From NCBI GenBank assembly GCA_021234155.1, contig JAJEKV010000040.1:11677072-11741071 (forward strand): 64,000 bases of DNA, read 5' to 3'. Both the position numbers and the translations under genes were made by a program. The notes beneath the pieces were generated by a model. That model was not told the origin of the DNA. It saw only the letters and a list, made by a program, of their open reading frames with translations, and ran no database searches. The DNA comes from Isoetes taiwanensis. Its lineage: Eukaryota > Streptophyta > Lycopodiopsida > Isoetales > Isoetaceae. Shown here in pieces: positions 23,070 to 34,244 of the stretch; position 1 is the stretch's first letter, and each line of letters starts with the position of its first letter.

Positions 23070-23197
23070 ATTGTATAGCTTCAAGGTGTTTGGGAGGGCA
23101 TTCCGGCGTGGACCGGTGGGGTCCCGCGACCGGCGTTAGCCGGGAGCGGGTCACCGGCCACGCCGGAATGTCCGACCAAACACCTTGAAGCTACAAT
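23070..23197. repeat. GC-rich 128 bp foldback
   Basis: The outer arms ATTGTA(TA)GCTTCAAGG and CCTTGAAGCTACAAT pair, followed inward by GTGTTTGG/CCAAACAC, then CATTCCGGCGTGG/CCACGCCGGAATG, CCGGTG/CACCGG, CCCGC/GCGGG and CCGG/CCGG around a short loop. The whole block folds into one long hairpin with a few small bulges. The core is far richer in G+C than its AT-rich surroundings. It resembles a small foldback/MITE or an inverted-repeat hairpin locus; I cannot assign a family. Confidence 0.82.
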
Positions 23198-23974
23198 ATG
23201 GTATTTGGGGAGCGGCGATTCTTTTGCGGCTATGGTGTTGGTCTGATGGTGCTACGGCAGATAACTTCTTGGTGCGATGGTGCTACAGCAGGGCATCATA
23301 ACGGCGATGGATTGTTGGTGCAAATCAAAGTTTAAAAGATTTTTTTTAGTTTTTTCTGCTCTCGCCCAGCAGTTCTGTGGTTTGTAGGTTAAAGATCGGC
23401 CTGGTTCCTAGCTAAGATTTTCGTTTGCATTCTTTTAGTTAAGATTTTTATTTGCAGGTAAGATTTTTGGGTGCAAGCCACAGTTTAATCTCCTTTCTTT
23501 CATGAAACAGAGCTATGGCAGCGGCCGTTTAACTGTCTTGCTCCAAACAGGGTAAGGAAGCTACGGTCGTTTTTCAGGTTAAAGGCCCTTCGATCTATGG
23601 ATTCAAGCTCTGGCCCTGTCTTGGTTTGAACAGGTTCGATTCAAGCTTGGCAGGGCCGATTCAAGCAAGCTTGGTAGGGTCGATTCGAGGGCCTTGGTCT
23701 GAACAGGGTCTGAACATGGTCGATTCAAGCAAGAAACAGAGCATTGTCAACCGGCTAAAAACAGGAAATGCGGAATGGTAGACTCAACTACCATTCTGCT
23801 GTGGAATTGCCTGCCACGTGGCAGCACAAAATTAAACCAACGCAAACAAGCGCGACCCAAATACCATATTGTGCATAGTACAGGAAAACATGCATGGAGT
23901 AATATTGGGGCAGGAGGAAATGGTTTGTGCATAGTAGAAGTAGAATAATATTTGGGGCAAAGAGGAAATGGGGC
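23198..23974. other. No recognised gene
   Basis: Mixed-composition DNA with short direct repeats (GGTGCTACGGCAG/GGTGCTACAGCAG near 23248-23292; GGTCTGAACA and CGATTCAAGC several times near 23620-23730). Confidence 0.5.
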
Positions 23975-24352
23975 GGGCAATAGAATGAAAATGTGCATGG
24001 AATAATATTGCCGCATTTAGATGTCCAGCAGGAAGAGAAATGTGCATCTAATGTCCACTAGAAAGAAAAATATGCATGGAATATTGGGGGAAAGACCAAT
24101 GTCAAAGACGAAATTGGGCGCCCGCCCAATCTAGATGTCGCAATAGAATGAAAATGTGCATGGAGTAATATTGCCGCATTTAGATGTTCAGCAGGAAGAA
24201 AAATGTGCATCTAATGTCCACTAGAAAGAAAAATGTGCATGGAATATTGGGGGAAAGACCAATGTCAAAGACGAAATTGGGCGCCCGCCCAATTTAGATG
24301 TCCAGTAGAAAGATAGAAATAAAAATATGCATGGAATATTGGGGTAAAGACA
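23975..24352. repeat. 163 bp tandem duplication carrying palindromes
   Basis: About 2.3 copies. TTGCCGCATTTAGATGT recurs at 24008 and 24171 and CAATGTCAAAGACGAAATTG at about 24098 and 24261. Each full copy contains one copy of the 22 bp GGGCG palindrome. The third partial copy begins near 24298. Confidence 0.82.
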
Positions 24353-24674
24353 AATGGGGTAGGCTCGAGTAGAAGGAAAAATTGCATGGCATATAATATA
24401 AGGCAAATTTTGGTGGAGCTAGTCATGTAATACAACCCCCTTCTAATGACAACCCAAAACAATGGAAGTTAAAGAGGGTTCCAAATTAGGCAACGCCCTT
24501 TCACTGACAACCCAATGCAATATTAAGTGAAAATGAGCATATAAAAGCATGCACAAAGAACACACTATAAAACAGGAGTAAAAACACTAAAAAGGAGATA
24601 TGTGGGCATATAAAGCAAGCAGAGAGAACAAAAACAGTAATATGGAGGATATGCTAACCTTTGATGGCATTGAA

Positions 24675-24800
24675 CATGCAAAAACACCTCAAAAAGTCCT
24701 CTAGGAGATGGGCGCCTTCATGGGACATGCAAAAGCACCTCAAAAGGTCCTCTAGAAGATGGGTGCCTTCATGGAGGAGCAGATGAGGAGGAGCAGATGA
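24675..24800. repeat. ~54 bp tandem duplication
   Basis: CACCTCAAAAAGTCCTCTAG and CACCTCAAAAGGTCCTCTAG, each followed by AGATGGG(C/T)GCCTTCATGG, occur in tandem. GAGGAGCAGAT then repeats near 24775-24810. Confidence 0.75.
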
Positions 24801-24914
24801 GGAGGAGCACGAGGAGGTCGCATCATGAAGGACAAGTGGCATGCTCATAAGGAAATGTCCGAGTTGGTGGGCCCATAATGCAGCACACAGTAAACCTTAA
24901 AATTCAAAATAAAG

Positions 24915-25015
24915 TTGCCACGTGGACCATTCACGTGGTTGTTGAGATTCAAAATTCAAATTCAAATTTCCCCCCCAACTCAATAATGCTACGTGGACCA
25001 TTCACGTGGTTTTTG
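24915..25015. repeat. 71 bp direct repeat with CACGTGG boxes
   Basis: CACGTGGACCATTCACGTGG at 24919 recurs as TACGTGGACCATTCACGTGG at 24990, each followed by TTGAGATTC or TTGAAATTC and a C-rich segment. Each copy holds a CACGTGG (G-box-like) word; no gene is identified next to it. Confidence 0.7.
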
Positions 25016-25544
25016 AAATTCAAATCTTCCCCCTCGTCTCAATATTGCCAAGCACGAGCTACTATTTTGAGCGTCTTGCCACCCGTCATTGCCGCTCTCG
25101 ACCAAACTCTTTGCCTCTAAGGTATATTTTGATTTTCTTACTAGCATGTCGGATGCGCTAGTGTAATGCGCTGCTACTTTCATGGCCTTCAATTCTAGAG
25201 TACGTAATGTCTAATAGAGCATTGATCTCCTTTAGTACACATTTTTCTCTTTGGTTGAGTATTGGAGCATGCATTACCACACTGATGATGAGGTGATGAG
25301 ACACACTCTTAGGCTCCAAGATGAGGTATGAACTTTTGTTGTTAAAATCACATAGTCAGTTCTAGTAAGGTCTAAATTAAGGATGTGTAATGCATGTTTA
25401 GCAATAATTTGTCATGTTACTAGCTTGGCTTAGACGTAGGGCTTGTCAATGAGTAGGTAGAGTTAAGCATAGAGTTAATTGTGCTGCATGAGAAGTCGCA
25501 AGTCGTTCTTGTACAATGTGGCAGGGGCCCAATCTAGTGCGCCC

Positions 25545-25602
25545 AAATGGGGCGGGCGCCCAGTTTGGAGCAATTAAATAGGGCGAGCGCCCAATTTGTA
25601 GG

Positions 25603-25681
<79 letters not shown>
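25545..25681. repeat. Palindrome pair then (GA)n and A43
   Basis: Two degenerate copies of the GGGCG palindrome (about 25546 and 25577) precede a (GA) run (about 25604-25638) and a run of about 43 A (25639-25681). The arrangement resembles the 3' end of a retroposon with a simple-sequence tail. Confidence 0.65.
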
Positions 25682-25683
<2 letters not shown>

Positions 25684-27130
25684 AGCAAAAAGGCACGCCA
25701 GAGGCTATAGAAAATAAAGGCATAGAAAATTAGAGCAAAGTAATATAAATTGAATTGTACTTCTTGTAGTTAATGCGATAGAAAGAAATGTTGGATCTAC
25801 TTAATGGCATATTTTCTGCTTATTTACCTGAACTTATTTACGGTCGAAAATTTAAGACAATAGATCTGCTTATGCATGGACTAAAACATATTCAAATGCC
25901 AACTTCTCTACCTTCTCATATATGAATAAAGCTTTTCAACAATTACCACATGAATTAATTGTCTTTTGAGTGACGCACCAAATCATCAAAAATTGGAAGT
26001 TAAGTGATTGCTATGCTTCAAGAAAACCTGGAACTGCATAGCGACCTGCATGCAGCAAAGCCTGCCATTAAACAAAAGAAAATTAATTGAAGTACCTCAT
26101 GTAAGCCTAGAACTCATGCCAAGGAAATTTGGAATTGTATAGAGATTTTAGAAGATCTGATAATAGAATTCTGGATGTAGGATCTTGAATGCAAAGTTTG
26201 GAAGAGCGACTAGAGTTCAAATGCAAGGGTGGTAATCTTCAATAATCATTCAAGGAATCATGGCCACATACAACACAAACACCAGCAGCTTCTAGAAGCA
26301 CTAACTTGCTTTCTTTGCAATCTAATGTGAATTAAAATCTTGAATTATATGCTAGAAGCATAGATAAGCTTATTAATGGTGTCTGCATATTGTTGTACTT
26401 CCCCTACTTTCTCCATCTTGTCTAGCTCTATTAGATCCATTTTTTGCAGTCAAACCGTCTTGATAGTATCATAGCAAAATACAGGATATAACTGACCTTG
26501 TTTCTTCCACCGTGACCATAGACTTTCATTTACTGGAACTTTGCCCATTGTGGCAGGCCAACAAAATGTTTTACTCCGTCTTCGACGAGACAAGATTGAA
26601 ATCGGAGCTCCAACTCTGCGGTGTTAAGACATTGCATGTTTACACGCTGTGGAAGTATGCTAACACTTCTTCTCTACTTGTTTCCTCTACACTTTGCTCG
26701 CCCCACTATTGATCCATTAAAAATATGTCTGGTTATCTTCTGGGAGGAAGCACATGAAGTCCCAGGATTACCTCAAGTTGCATCTTCAATGCTACAGAAA
26801 AGATTTAAAACTCTTACTTCACAAGGAAAAAAAATCAACACGTCTGCTGTTGGTTCCACTACTAAGATTATGGTGACTTTGCAGGTAGCTTGATTAATCA
26901 GATTATGAAATTGGGATGTCTAACGTAATGCATGTAGTAGATAGAATTGTTTTTACACTAAGGAGGACTGTCTTATAAACTATCACGACTTGATGCCCAC
27001 AATTCAAAATGTTTGAAATCAGTTCTAACAATATTCAATGCTAGTGATAACAAAAGAAAGCACAATCATCGCAGCAGTTCATGTTAACTGTTCTTACTCT
27101 TCCAGAATAAAGAGTGCACTGAGGCTGTTA
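25682..27130. other. No recognised gene
   Basis: AT-rich DNA upstream of the LINE. Short frames at 26512-26893 (+) overlap in two phases and match nothing known. The LINE's exact 5' end is not visible. Confidence 0.45.
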
Positions 27131-27230
27131 TAATGCGGCATGGGCGAATCTGGAGGATGGGAGGGCGCTTGAGCGGGAGATGGCGCTAGGGTTCACTAGG
27201 AACTAAGGTAAGGAGGTAAGGTTTGCTTCG

Positions 27231-29341
27231 ATGGGGATCGAATGTATGGGCCCCAATGGGCCCAATCTGGTGCATAGGGAACAGTGCCGGAATGTTAAGG
27301 GGGCGGATCTGCAGTTTGGATCTACGGGACAACAAGGACAACAGGGACAGGAAAATGACAGGAAAGGGACAGATGTTGCATGGATGGAATGTGAAAAGGT
27401 TTTCAGAAATCTGTCAAATCAACAGCAGAGAACTATCATTGATATCATTAAGCTCCTAGGGAAAGGAAAAACAGGGAACACAGGGAAGATAGTAACAGTG
27501 GAAGATTTTCTCGTTGATATTGGCACTATGACGGAGAATCGACCCGTGACGAGAATGCAAAATGGTGTTCCTGCTGTACGAATGCAAAGCCACTTAGCTC
27601 AGCCTATTCTGGACCAAATCAATGACGAGCAGAGGCGTTTGATTCAAGATCAGGAGAGGAAGAGGATACCGGAGTTCCGAGGTATGCCTAACCTCAAACA
27701 CTCTCTGATTCCTGCAAAACATCAAGAAATGGAGCATAAAGCAGTAATAGGATGTATCTGACACGAAGGGGTCAAATTGTCTACCATTAAAAATGAAATC
27801 TGTAAAATGACCAGGGGTTTGGAGATAAATGGATTTTATTGGCTTGATTTCCCCTTTTTTGTAGTGGAATGTGGGAATGACAGAACAATAACCCATTTGC
27901 TTAAACAAGGTCAATGTTTATGGCCAACACCCAATTTTATTTCCAGAAATGGAATCCTAAGTTTGATCCTCAAAACCTAAGCCAACTGTTCCATCCGGCT
28001 GCGGTCTCTGTTCAAGGATTAAACCCAATCTATTGGCATGAGGATGTCCTCAAACTTCTCTTTAAGGAAGTTGGAGATTTTATAGGCTGTGAAATTATCC
28101 CAGAAAGGGCCCCAAAGGTTTGGGTGCAATTGGATATTCTTAAACCCATACCCAGATGTGTTGAATACTTGGATTTCTTTGACAATCCGAGGAAACTCAA
28201 CCTCAATTGGTTTGGATTACCTTGTCCCTGCAATGTGTGTGGGATTAGATTACACGGGGGTGGAGTATGTAAGGGAACATGGTCTGCAAACTCTGGGAAC
28301 GCTGAGAACTCTATACCAGCCAACAAACCAAACAGGGGAAGTATTAAAACAATAGAGGGTGGTGACTGGACCCTTGCCAATAATAGGAAAAATGGAAAAA
28401 AGAACACCAATGGGAGTGCGCGAAGAATCCAGAAAAAGAAACAGATGAGAGAAGAGAGCAAGAAAGCTGACTTGAAACAAAAAGAAGATAGGAGACAACA
28501 TAGGGAATGGAGGAGGAAAGAGACAAACAGCAAATTGGGGAATCAGTTCAAGGTTCTTGTAAGTCCCAATTTGGGCCAAGGAATTGAACAGGAAACAATG
28601 GATAATGGACTTGTAAGCCCCACTGGCCAAGACATAGTTTTGACTCTAGGTCAAAATGAAGGTCTTATAAGCCCCATGGGCCAACGGATTATCCAAAACA
28701 AAGGGAAAATGAAAGCTAACATTGAGAATGATCCTAAACTTGTGGTCACCCCTGCACACCTTCAAAGGAGCAGCACGCTTAGGATTGTGGATCCCATTTT
28801 CCCCAGAGTCAATGAATACCCTGATTCGACTGACTCAGACAGGTCAACAGGAGGAACAGTACTCTTCCAAGGGGAGAAGTCTAATGCATCCCCCATAACT
28901 CCCAATAAAATGGATTTTTCTTCTCCAGACAAAAAAGATGATGACCATGACCTACATGATGTACTCATGGCTCTGATAGAAAAAGAAGAAGATCCAATCA
29001 GTACTCTGAATCAGGAAGTAGACATTGTGCCTTGCACAGTTGAACCTGACAACACTGACCTGGTCAAAGTTGACCCTGAGCAAGGAAAATATGAATCAAA
29101 ATTTTTTACAAAATCTCCCCTGGAGGAGTTATGCTTGGAGGGTGTTGATGACACCTTTGCTGGAACTGAAGAACTCAATATTGAAGAGGAAAATATCCTT
29201 GTCTCAGCCCCTGCTGACGTGGAAAGAGAGATTTTCTATACCCCTGCCACCACTAAAAAGAGAAATAAGAAAGTCTATTTCTCAGACAGCAGCCCAGCAC
29301 AAAACTTGAGGGTGCTACCAAGGAAAATTTACCCTGCATAA
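27231..29341 (+). pseudogene. LINE ORF1 (DUF4283/CCHC), two lesions
   Basis: RNA-binding ORF1 of a plant L1-type element. The frame from 27231 runs to a TGA at 27759-27761, then stays open in the same frame through WLDFPFFVVECGN to about 27930. It shifts by one base near 27910-27945 into a long frame ending at 29341. The middle (WNPKFDPQNLSQ, then VSVQGLNPIYWHEDVLKLLF and PKVWVQLDILKPIP) resembles the DUF4283 region. A perfect CX2CX4HX4C knuckle follows (Cys106, Cys109, His114, Cys119 counted from 27914). The rest is Lys/Glu-rich and low-complexity. Its TAA stop overlaps the ORF2 ATG by one base. Confidence 0.82.
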
Positions 29342-32300
29342 TGAAGTGTGTAACATGGAATATGAGGGGCATCAAAGGCCCCTTAAAAAGGAAAAGAGCT
29401 ATTGTGGCTCTCAAAGATCTGAAAGCAAACATTATCTTAGTCCAAGAGCATAGGTTGCCTCCCTTTGAAGCTGCCAGATTGGGAAGCTGGGTTTTCCCAG
29501 GTGGAGATGCTGTTTGGACTGCTGCTGATGGCACCAAAGGTGGCATATGTACCATGTGGCAGGGATATAAAAAACTGGACTCCTTTTGTCATCTGAGTGG
29601 AAGGTGGTCAGTGGTTGTTTTAGAAGTGGAAGGGGAACCCCTGGCTATAATCAATGTATATGCTTCAACTGAACCCTCAGAGAGAGAAAAACAATGGGAA
29701 GATATGGTAAAATGGTTGGATCAGAAAAAATATGACAATATCTTAATGGCTGGGGACTTTAACAATACCCCAACATGGGAGCAGAAATATGGTAAGAAGA
29801 TAAATATGTCCAGGAAGGAGAAACATATTTGGGAAACATTGACCTTGAATCTCTGCTATATCCCTCCTTCATCTTCCACTTTATACTCATGGTCAAATAA
29901 GAGGAAAGGGAATGACAGGATCTTCTGCCTTCTTGACAGATTTTATGTGAAAACTCGGACCATTCATGGTCTGGATGATGTGACTATTTGTAATGATGTG
30001 GGAAATTCCATTTCTAATCATTTCCCATAGATCTTGTCCACACCTATGCAGGGTAGGAAAGGGGGAACAAATGTGCCTTTCAAATTCAATACTAAACTCC
30101 TCAAGAATAAGGCCTTTTGCAAGGAATTTAGAGAATTCTACTCCACCCTCAATAAAGTGGAGAGAACATCATCCATACAACTTTTTTTGGAAAAGATGAG
30201 AACAGTAAAAGGTTGGGTGAAGAAATGGGGAAAAAACTGGTATGAGCAGAGAAGAAAAGAAAAACAAGAAGTCTATAGCAGGATTAAAGAAGTAAGGGAG
30301 ATGTTGTTCAAGGATAAGGGTAACAGGGAGCTTCAAATCCAAGAGGAAGACTTGGAGAGGAAGGTTAAGATTATAGAAGAAAACGAGGCCAGATCTTTGA
30401 CAATCAAAAGCAGGTGTAAATACTTAAATGAGATGGACAAGAGGCTCTGCTTTCTTTTTTAGGGCAGCCAAAAACAGTCTGCTTAATAATGGAATTGTCA
30501 AGATTACTCTCAATGGGAAAATCTTGGACAATCAGAAAGATTTGGAGAATTTTTTTAGAGATGCCTATGAAGATCTTTTTGCTGAAAAGAAGATAGATAG
30601 TGGGAAGCTGGATCAATTCTTTGATGCCATTCCCAGGAAGGAGAATCAGATTAATGAAAAAGAGATTCTTGAAATGCCACAGGAAAGGGAAATCCAAGAC
30701 ACTCTGAAATCCATGGAGGCTGGAAAAAGCCCAGGTCCGGATGGTTTCCAGCCAGAATTCTATGTGGAGTTTTGGAAAACAATGAAAGATGACTTGATAA
30801 ACTTTTTCCAGGGGGTTTGGAAGGCAAATTTCATGAACCCAGCTATAAATGCAGGTCAGATTGCACTCATTCCTAAGATTGATAATCCTGCTGTGCTTGG
30901 AGATTGGAGACCAATCACTCTGACAAATACCACTTATAAGACTGTGGCCAAGATCCTTGCCAACAGACTCAAACCAATTCTCCAAGATACAATTAGACCA
31001 TGCCAATCAGCCTTTCTTCCTACTAGGAATATTTTGGACAATTTCATTGGAGCTACTGAAGGGCTGCATTGGAATAGACTCTCTGGTCAAAATTGTATGA
31101 TGCTGAAGCTAGATTTTAAGAGAGCCTATGACACAATAAATTGGGAGTTTCTAAAAAGGGCCATGAACCACTTGGGGCTATCTGATGATATCTACAACTT
31201 TGTGTGGAAAATGAATGCCACTGCATCTTCAGCTTTGATCATTAATGGTACTCCCACAAAGATGTTTGAGTGCAGAAGAGGTGTCAGGTAGGGATGTCCT
31301 CTGGCACCCTATCTATTCTTGATAATTGCAGAGATGATTACAAAGCTAGCCCAGCATTTGCAAAGGATTGGAAAAATTCATGCTCTCAACATCCCAAACT
31401 CAAATGAGCCTTTTGTCATCATGCAATATGCTGATGACACCTTTGTTTTCTTGAAAGAAGATGATCACAGCCTTAAAAATTTCTTGAAGGCTTTAGATTC
31501 TTTTGGGGAGTCGTCAGGGGTTATGCTCAACAAGGATAAATGCTCCATTATTAGTGAGACTAATCAAACAGAAGTTATGGGAATAAAGGTTGTAGGGAAG
31601 AAGATGGCAACCAAATTACTTGGTCTACCCCTGGCCTTAAACAGCACACTTCATGGCCTTTGGGAACCATTAGTCAACAGAATTAAGAAGAAGCTCATGC
31701 TCTACCCAACTTCTCTCTCACTAGCTGGTAGGGTGGAAATTGCCAACTCTGTCATAGCCAGTTCTCACGTCTACTTTTCTTCTGCAATAGTAGCAGACAA
31801 AGCCTCTTATAACAGCATAGAGAGTGCTATAAGAAGATTCATTTGGCAGGGCCCACACAAAGTGGCTTGGGCTGATTTGACAAAGCCAAAAACAGAAGGT
31901 GGACTTGGATGCAAGGATCTGTTTATCCAAGCACAAGCTCTGGCAGGGAAAATGGTTTGGAGAGCAATTCACAGCCATAATCCTTCACCTGCACTAAAAT
32001 TGATACACTATTGGGTGGAAAAATCACATCTAGTTGGTAGTCACACTTTAAAACACCTCCTACCAGATTCTGCCTTCTTCCAAATAACCCCTAATGCTGA
32101 AACCTCTCCTCTCATGAGAAGGATAATTCAGGCATGGAACCAAGCATTACTATGTTTTAGACCTCCTGTGATAGATGCTCGATGCAGAGAGATAAATTTC
32201 TTTTGGCATCCTGCTTTTGGTTTCAATCAAAAGCAAAATGATCGTCTGGCTCTTACTCACCCTCAGAAATATATGCAGTGGTTTAATGCTGGTTTGCAAA

Positions 32301-33136
32301 CAATAGGAGATCTGTTTGATGGTGGAGGCTGGATCTCATGGGATACATTGAAACTAAAAACTAAGGGGTCAGCTTTGGATGAGAAGATATATCATAGAGT
32401 GACAGGCATTGTGCAGGAATTTGGGGAGCTAGCAAACAACTCTAGCAGCTGGACACTTAGAAACAAAGAAGGCTACTCAGTCAGTGACATGTACAGGGCA
32501 TTACTGGATCACCAGGATTCCAAGGCTAGCAGGCTATGGGGATGTGAGGAGGAAGCTTTAGCCAAAGTATGTCAAAACAACTGGAAAAGTTATACTGCCA
32601 AGAAAGTTAAACTTTTTACCTGGTTGGTTCTTCATCAAAGCCTGCATACAAATGCAATCAGGAGTAAATATGACAGATCAGTTAGTGAGACATGTCCTTT
32701 GGGATGTGGCCAGAAAGAAAGTTCAAACCACATTTTTCAATGTCCTTGGCTGGAGGATTTTTGAGTTTGGACTTCACAATTAAATCATGGAAGCCCAGGA
32801 AATATGCTGGATTTTCTACATCACAGTAACAGACTGATACAAACTACAAGAAGCCTTTCGATTTGGGTTATTTGGAAACATAGAAATGAGGTTGCTATTA
32901 ATGGCAAAAATCCGAATCTCATATCCCTTAAAAATGCTTTCCTGGACATTTTGGCAATCACTGCCATGGCTCATAAAATACAAAAAGGGAAAAAATATGA
33001 CAGGGATTGGGATAAAGTTGGAAGGTTTAATGGTGCTTTTCAATTTTTTTCTACTGTACTAACCGAGTTTGATGGTATTCTCCACAGCTCACCAGAAGAG
33101 ACTTCTCAGGATGGGAGCACCAGTGAAGTTGTTTGA
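29341..33136 (+). pseudogene. LINE ORF2: endonuclease and reverse transcriptase
   Basis: Endonuclease: KCVTWNMRGIKGP, ILVQEHRLPP (metal-binding Glu), MAGDFNN, and SNHFP where active enzymes have SDHFP. Reverse transcriptase: IPKIDNPAVLGDWRPI, LDFKRAYDTINW, and an intact QYADDTFVF catalytic box at about 31423-31449. Lesions: TAG at 30028-30030, a frameshift near 30455 at a T6 run, TAG at 31289-31291 (family GVRQGCPL, Gln CAG to TAG) and TGA at 32762-32764. Apart from the shift at 30455 the frame is kept, so this was recently one ORF of about 1,260 codons. The C-terminal cysteine region (CPLGCGQKESSNHIFQCPW) is present. Confidence 0.9.
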
Positions 33137-33455
33137 AGATGAAGAAGATTCTGATGATGAATCAAGGATGTCAGGTGTTGAGCTTGCTGATACCTTGATT
33201 GAGCTGAAACAGGAGGTCATCCATGCCAAGGCCATCAGGAAAATGTTAAACAAGCATGAGGTATGGAGACACAATGGACTGAAACAGGTTTTCCTCAATC
33301 TATTTCACAAATGGCAACAGAAACGGGAAGCCCATGTTATGCTCCTCATGGACTACACCAAATTCAGTGCTCGGAGGCTGGATAAGTTGCTGAGGATTTT
33401 TGGTAATTCAAAGGTTGAGGACCTCACTATTCAAGATCTAGTTGATGTTTCCTAG
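33069..33455 (+). CDS. Conserved extra reading frame 3' of LINE ORF2
   Basis: In a different frame from ORF2 and overlapping its end, this encodes an acidic linker (EDEEDSDDESR) followed by MSGVELADTLIELKQEV and a Lys/Gln/His-rich helical stretch (WRHNGLKQVFLNLF). The truncated LINE at 17245-17015 encodes a clear relative (MARVEIGDTLVSLK, LWQHTLKPMFKKLF). Conservation between two diverged copies suggests selection on this protein, either as a small ORF3 or as a C-terminal extension of ORF2 that one frameshift has detached. The last third of the helix pattern could form a coiled coil. Function unknown. Confidence 0.6.
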   Translation: MMVFSTAHQKRLLRMGAPVKLFEDEEDSDDESRMSGVELADTLIELKQEVIHAKAIRKMLNKHEVWRHNGLKQVFLNLFHKWQQKREAHVMLLMDYTKFSARRLDKLLRIFGNSKVEDLTIQDLVDVS

Positions 33456-33681
33456 ATTTCTTTCACTTCAATATCTATTTGATATATATCATGGTCATCA
33501 ATTTTGTGGACCAAAACTATGACTGATCACTACATGATCAGATAAATTATATGGCTGAACGATGCTTATCAGTACTGTAGGTACAGGTTTCAGTCTAAAT
33601 CAGGGAGATCCTCCTGAATTCAGGCAGTATACCTATTTTTGTAATATGTTTTTTCTTTAAATGAAATATAAAAAACCCCTT

Positions 33682-33687
<6 letters not shown>

Positions 33688-33716
<29 letters not shown>
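33688..33716 (+). other. LINE poly(A) tail
   Basis: A29 following ACCCCTTGCCCTC. The truncated LINE at 16733 has the same CCCTTGCC word just before its own tail, which confirms this is the element's true 3' end. Confidence 0.9.
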
Positions 33717-33718
<2 letters not shown>

Positions 33719-34052
33719 AGAACTAGCATACGCTAGACCAGCATCTACCTCGGTCAATCCCTTGGCAGTATTATCATCCTACATCTAAACTGAGCAAGTC
33801 AGTCTAGATTAGTACCTCTTTTCCCAAGCCTAAGTAATTTAACATGAAGACCATTATTTACTAACCAAAAGTCATAAGAATTAAATCATTTGCTACAGCA
33901 TCAACTTGAATTCTGTGCAATTACAAAGATTATGAACTCTATGTTCTAATGCTCAAAAATAAAGTCTAAAACTTGGCTTGAGCAAGCACAACTGTTAAAC
34001 TATTCAAATAGAAATACAACTGAAAAGATGGGCATAAAAATACCCCTTGTAC

Positions 34053-34244
34053 TTATCAATGTAAAGGCCTAGCAGCCTTAAGTGTTGGATTAGTAAAACT
34101 CCACGGTTCATGGCTAAAAAATTCCAGAAACCTTTATCATTTATCGCTCCTTTGCCAACATCTCCTTTCCATATTCCATTCTCTTCCAAGCTAAAGAAAA
34201 CCCTGAAAAGCAAAAAAGACACAATAGGAGGAGAGAGCCCGTAC
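34053..34244 (-). pseudogene. Exon-like open segment in array unit (1 of 2)
   Basis: On the minus strand an acceptor-like GCTGCAG precedes a 64-codon open run starting YGLSPPIVSFLLF, with LEENGIWKGDVGKGAINDKG and WNFLAMNRGVLL, ending at a GTACAA donor. It recurs unchanged in copies 4 and 5 (starting near 43068 and 46013). Copy 2 has a different frame and copy 3 is altered. It reads like a coding exon of a captured or duplicated gene, but I do not recognise the protein. Confidence 0.4.

Larger units (their letters stand above)
27131..33716 (+). mobile_element. Near-complete L1-like LINE, inactivated
   Basis: A non-LTR retrotransposon with ORF1 (nucleic-acid-binding), ORF2 (APE endonuclease plus reverse transcriptase), a further coding block, a 3' UTR and a 29-base poly(A) tail (33688-33716). 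Several stops and frameshifts inactivate it. The 5' boundary is set loosely, just before the first good ATG at 27231. I find no target-site duplication: the DNA after the tail (ACTAGCATACG) is not found upstream. The tail joins directly to the edge of the tandem array. A truncated relative lies at 16733-17756. Confidence 0.9.

Noticed and set aside
28030-28630. Long minus-strand frames (167 and 126 codons) inside LINE ORF1
   Set aside because: They are antisense shadows of the Lys/Glu-rich coding region and are Phe/Leu-rich as expected from that.
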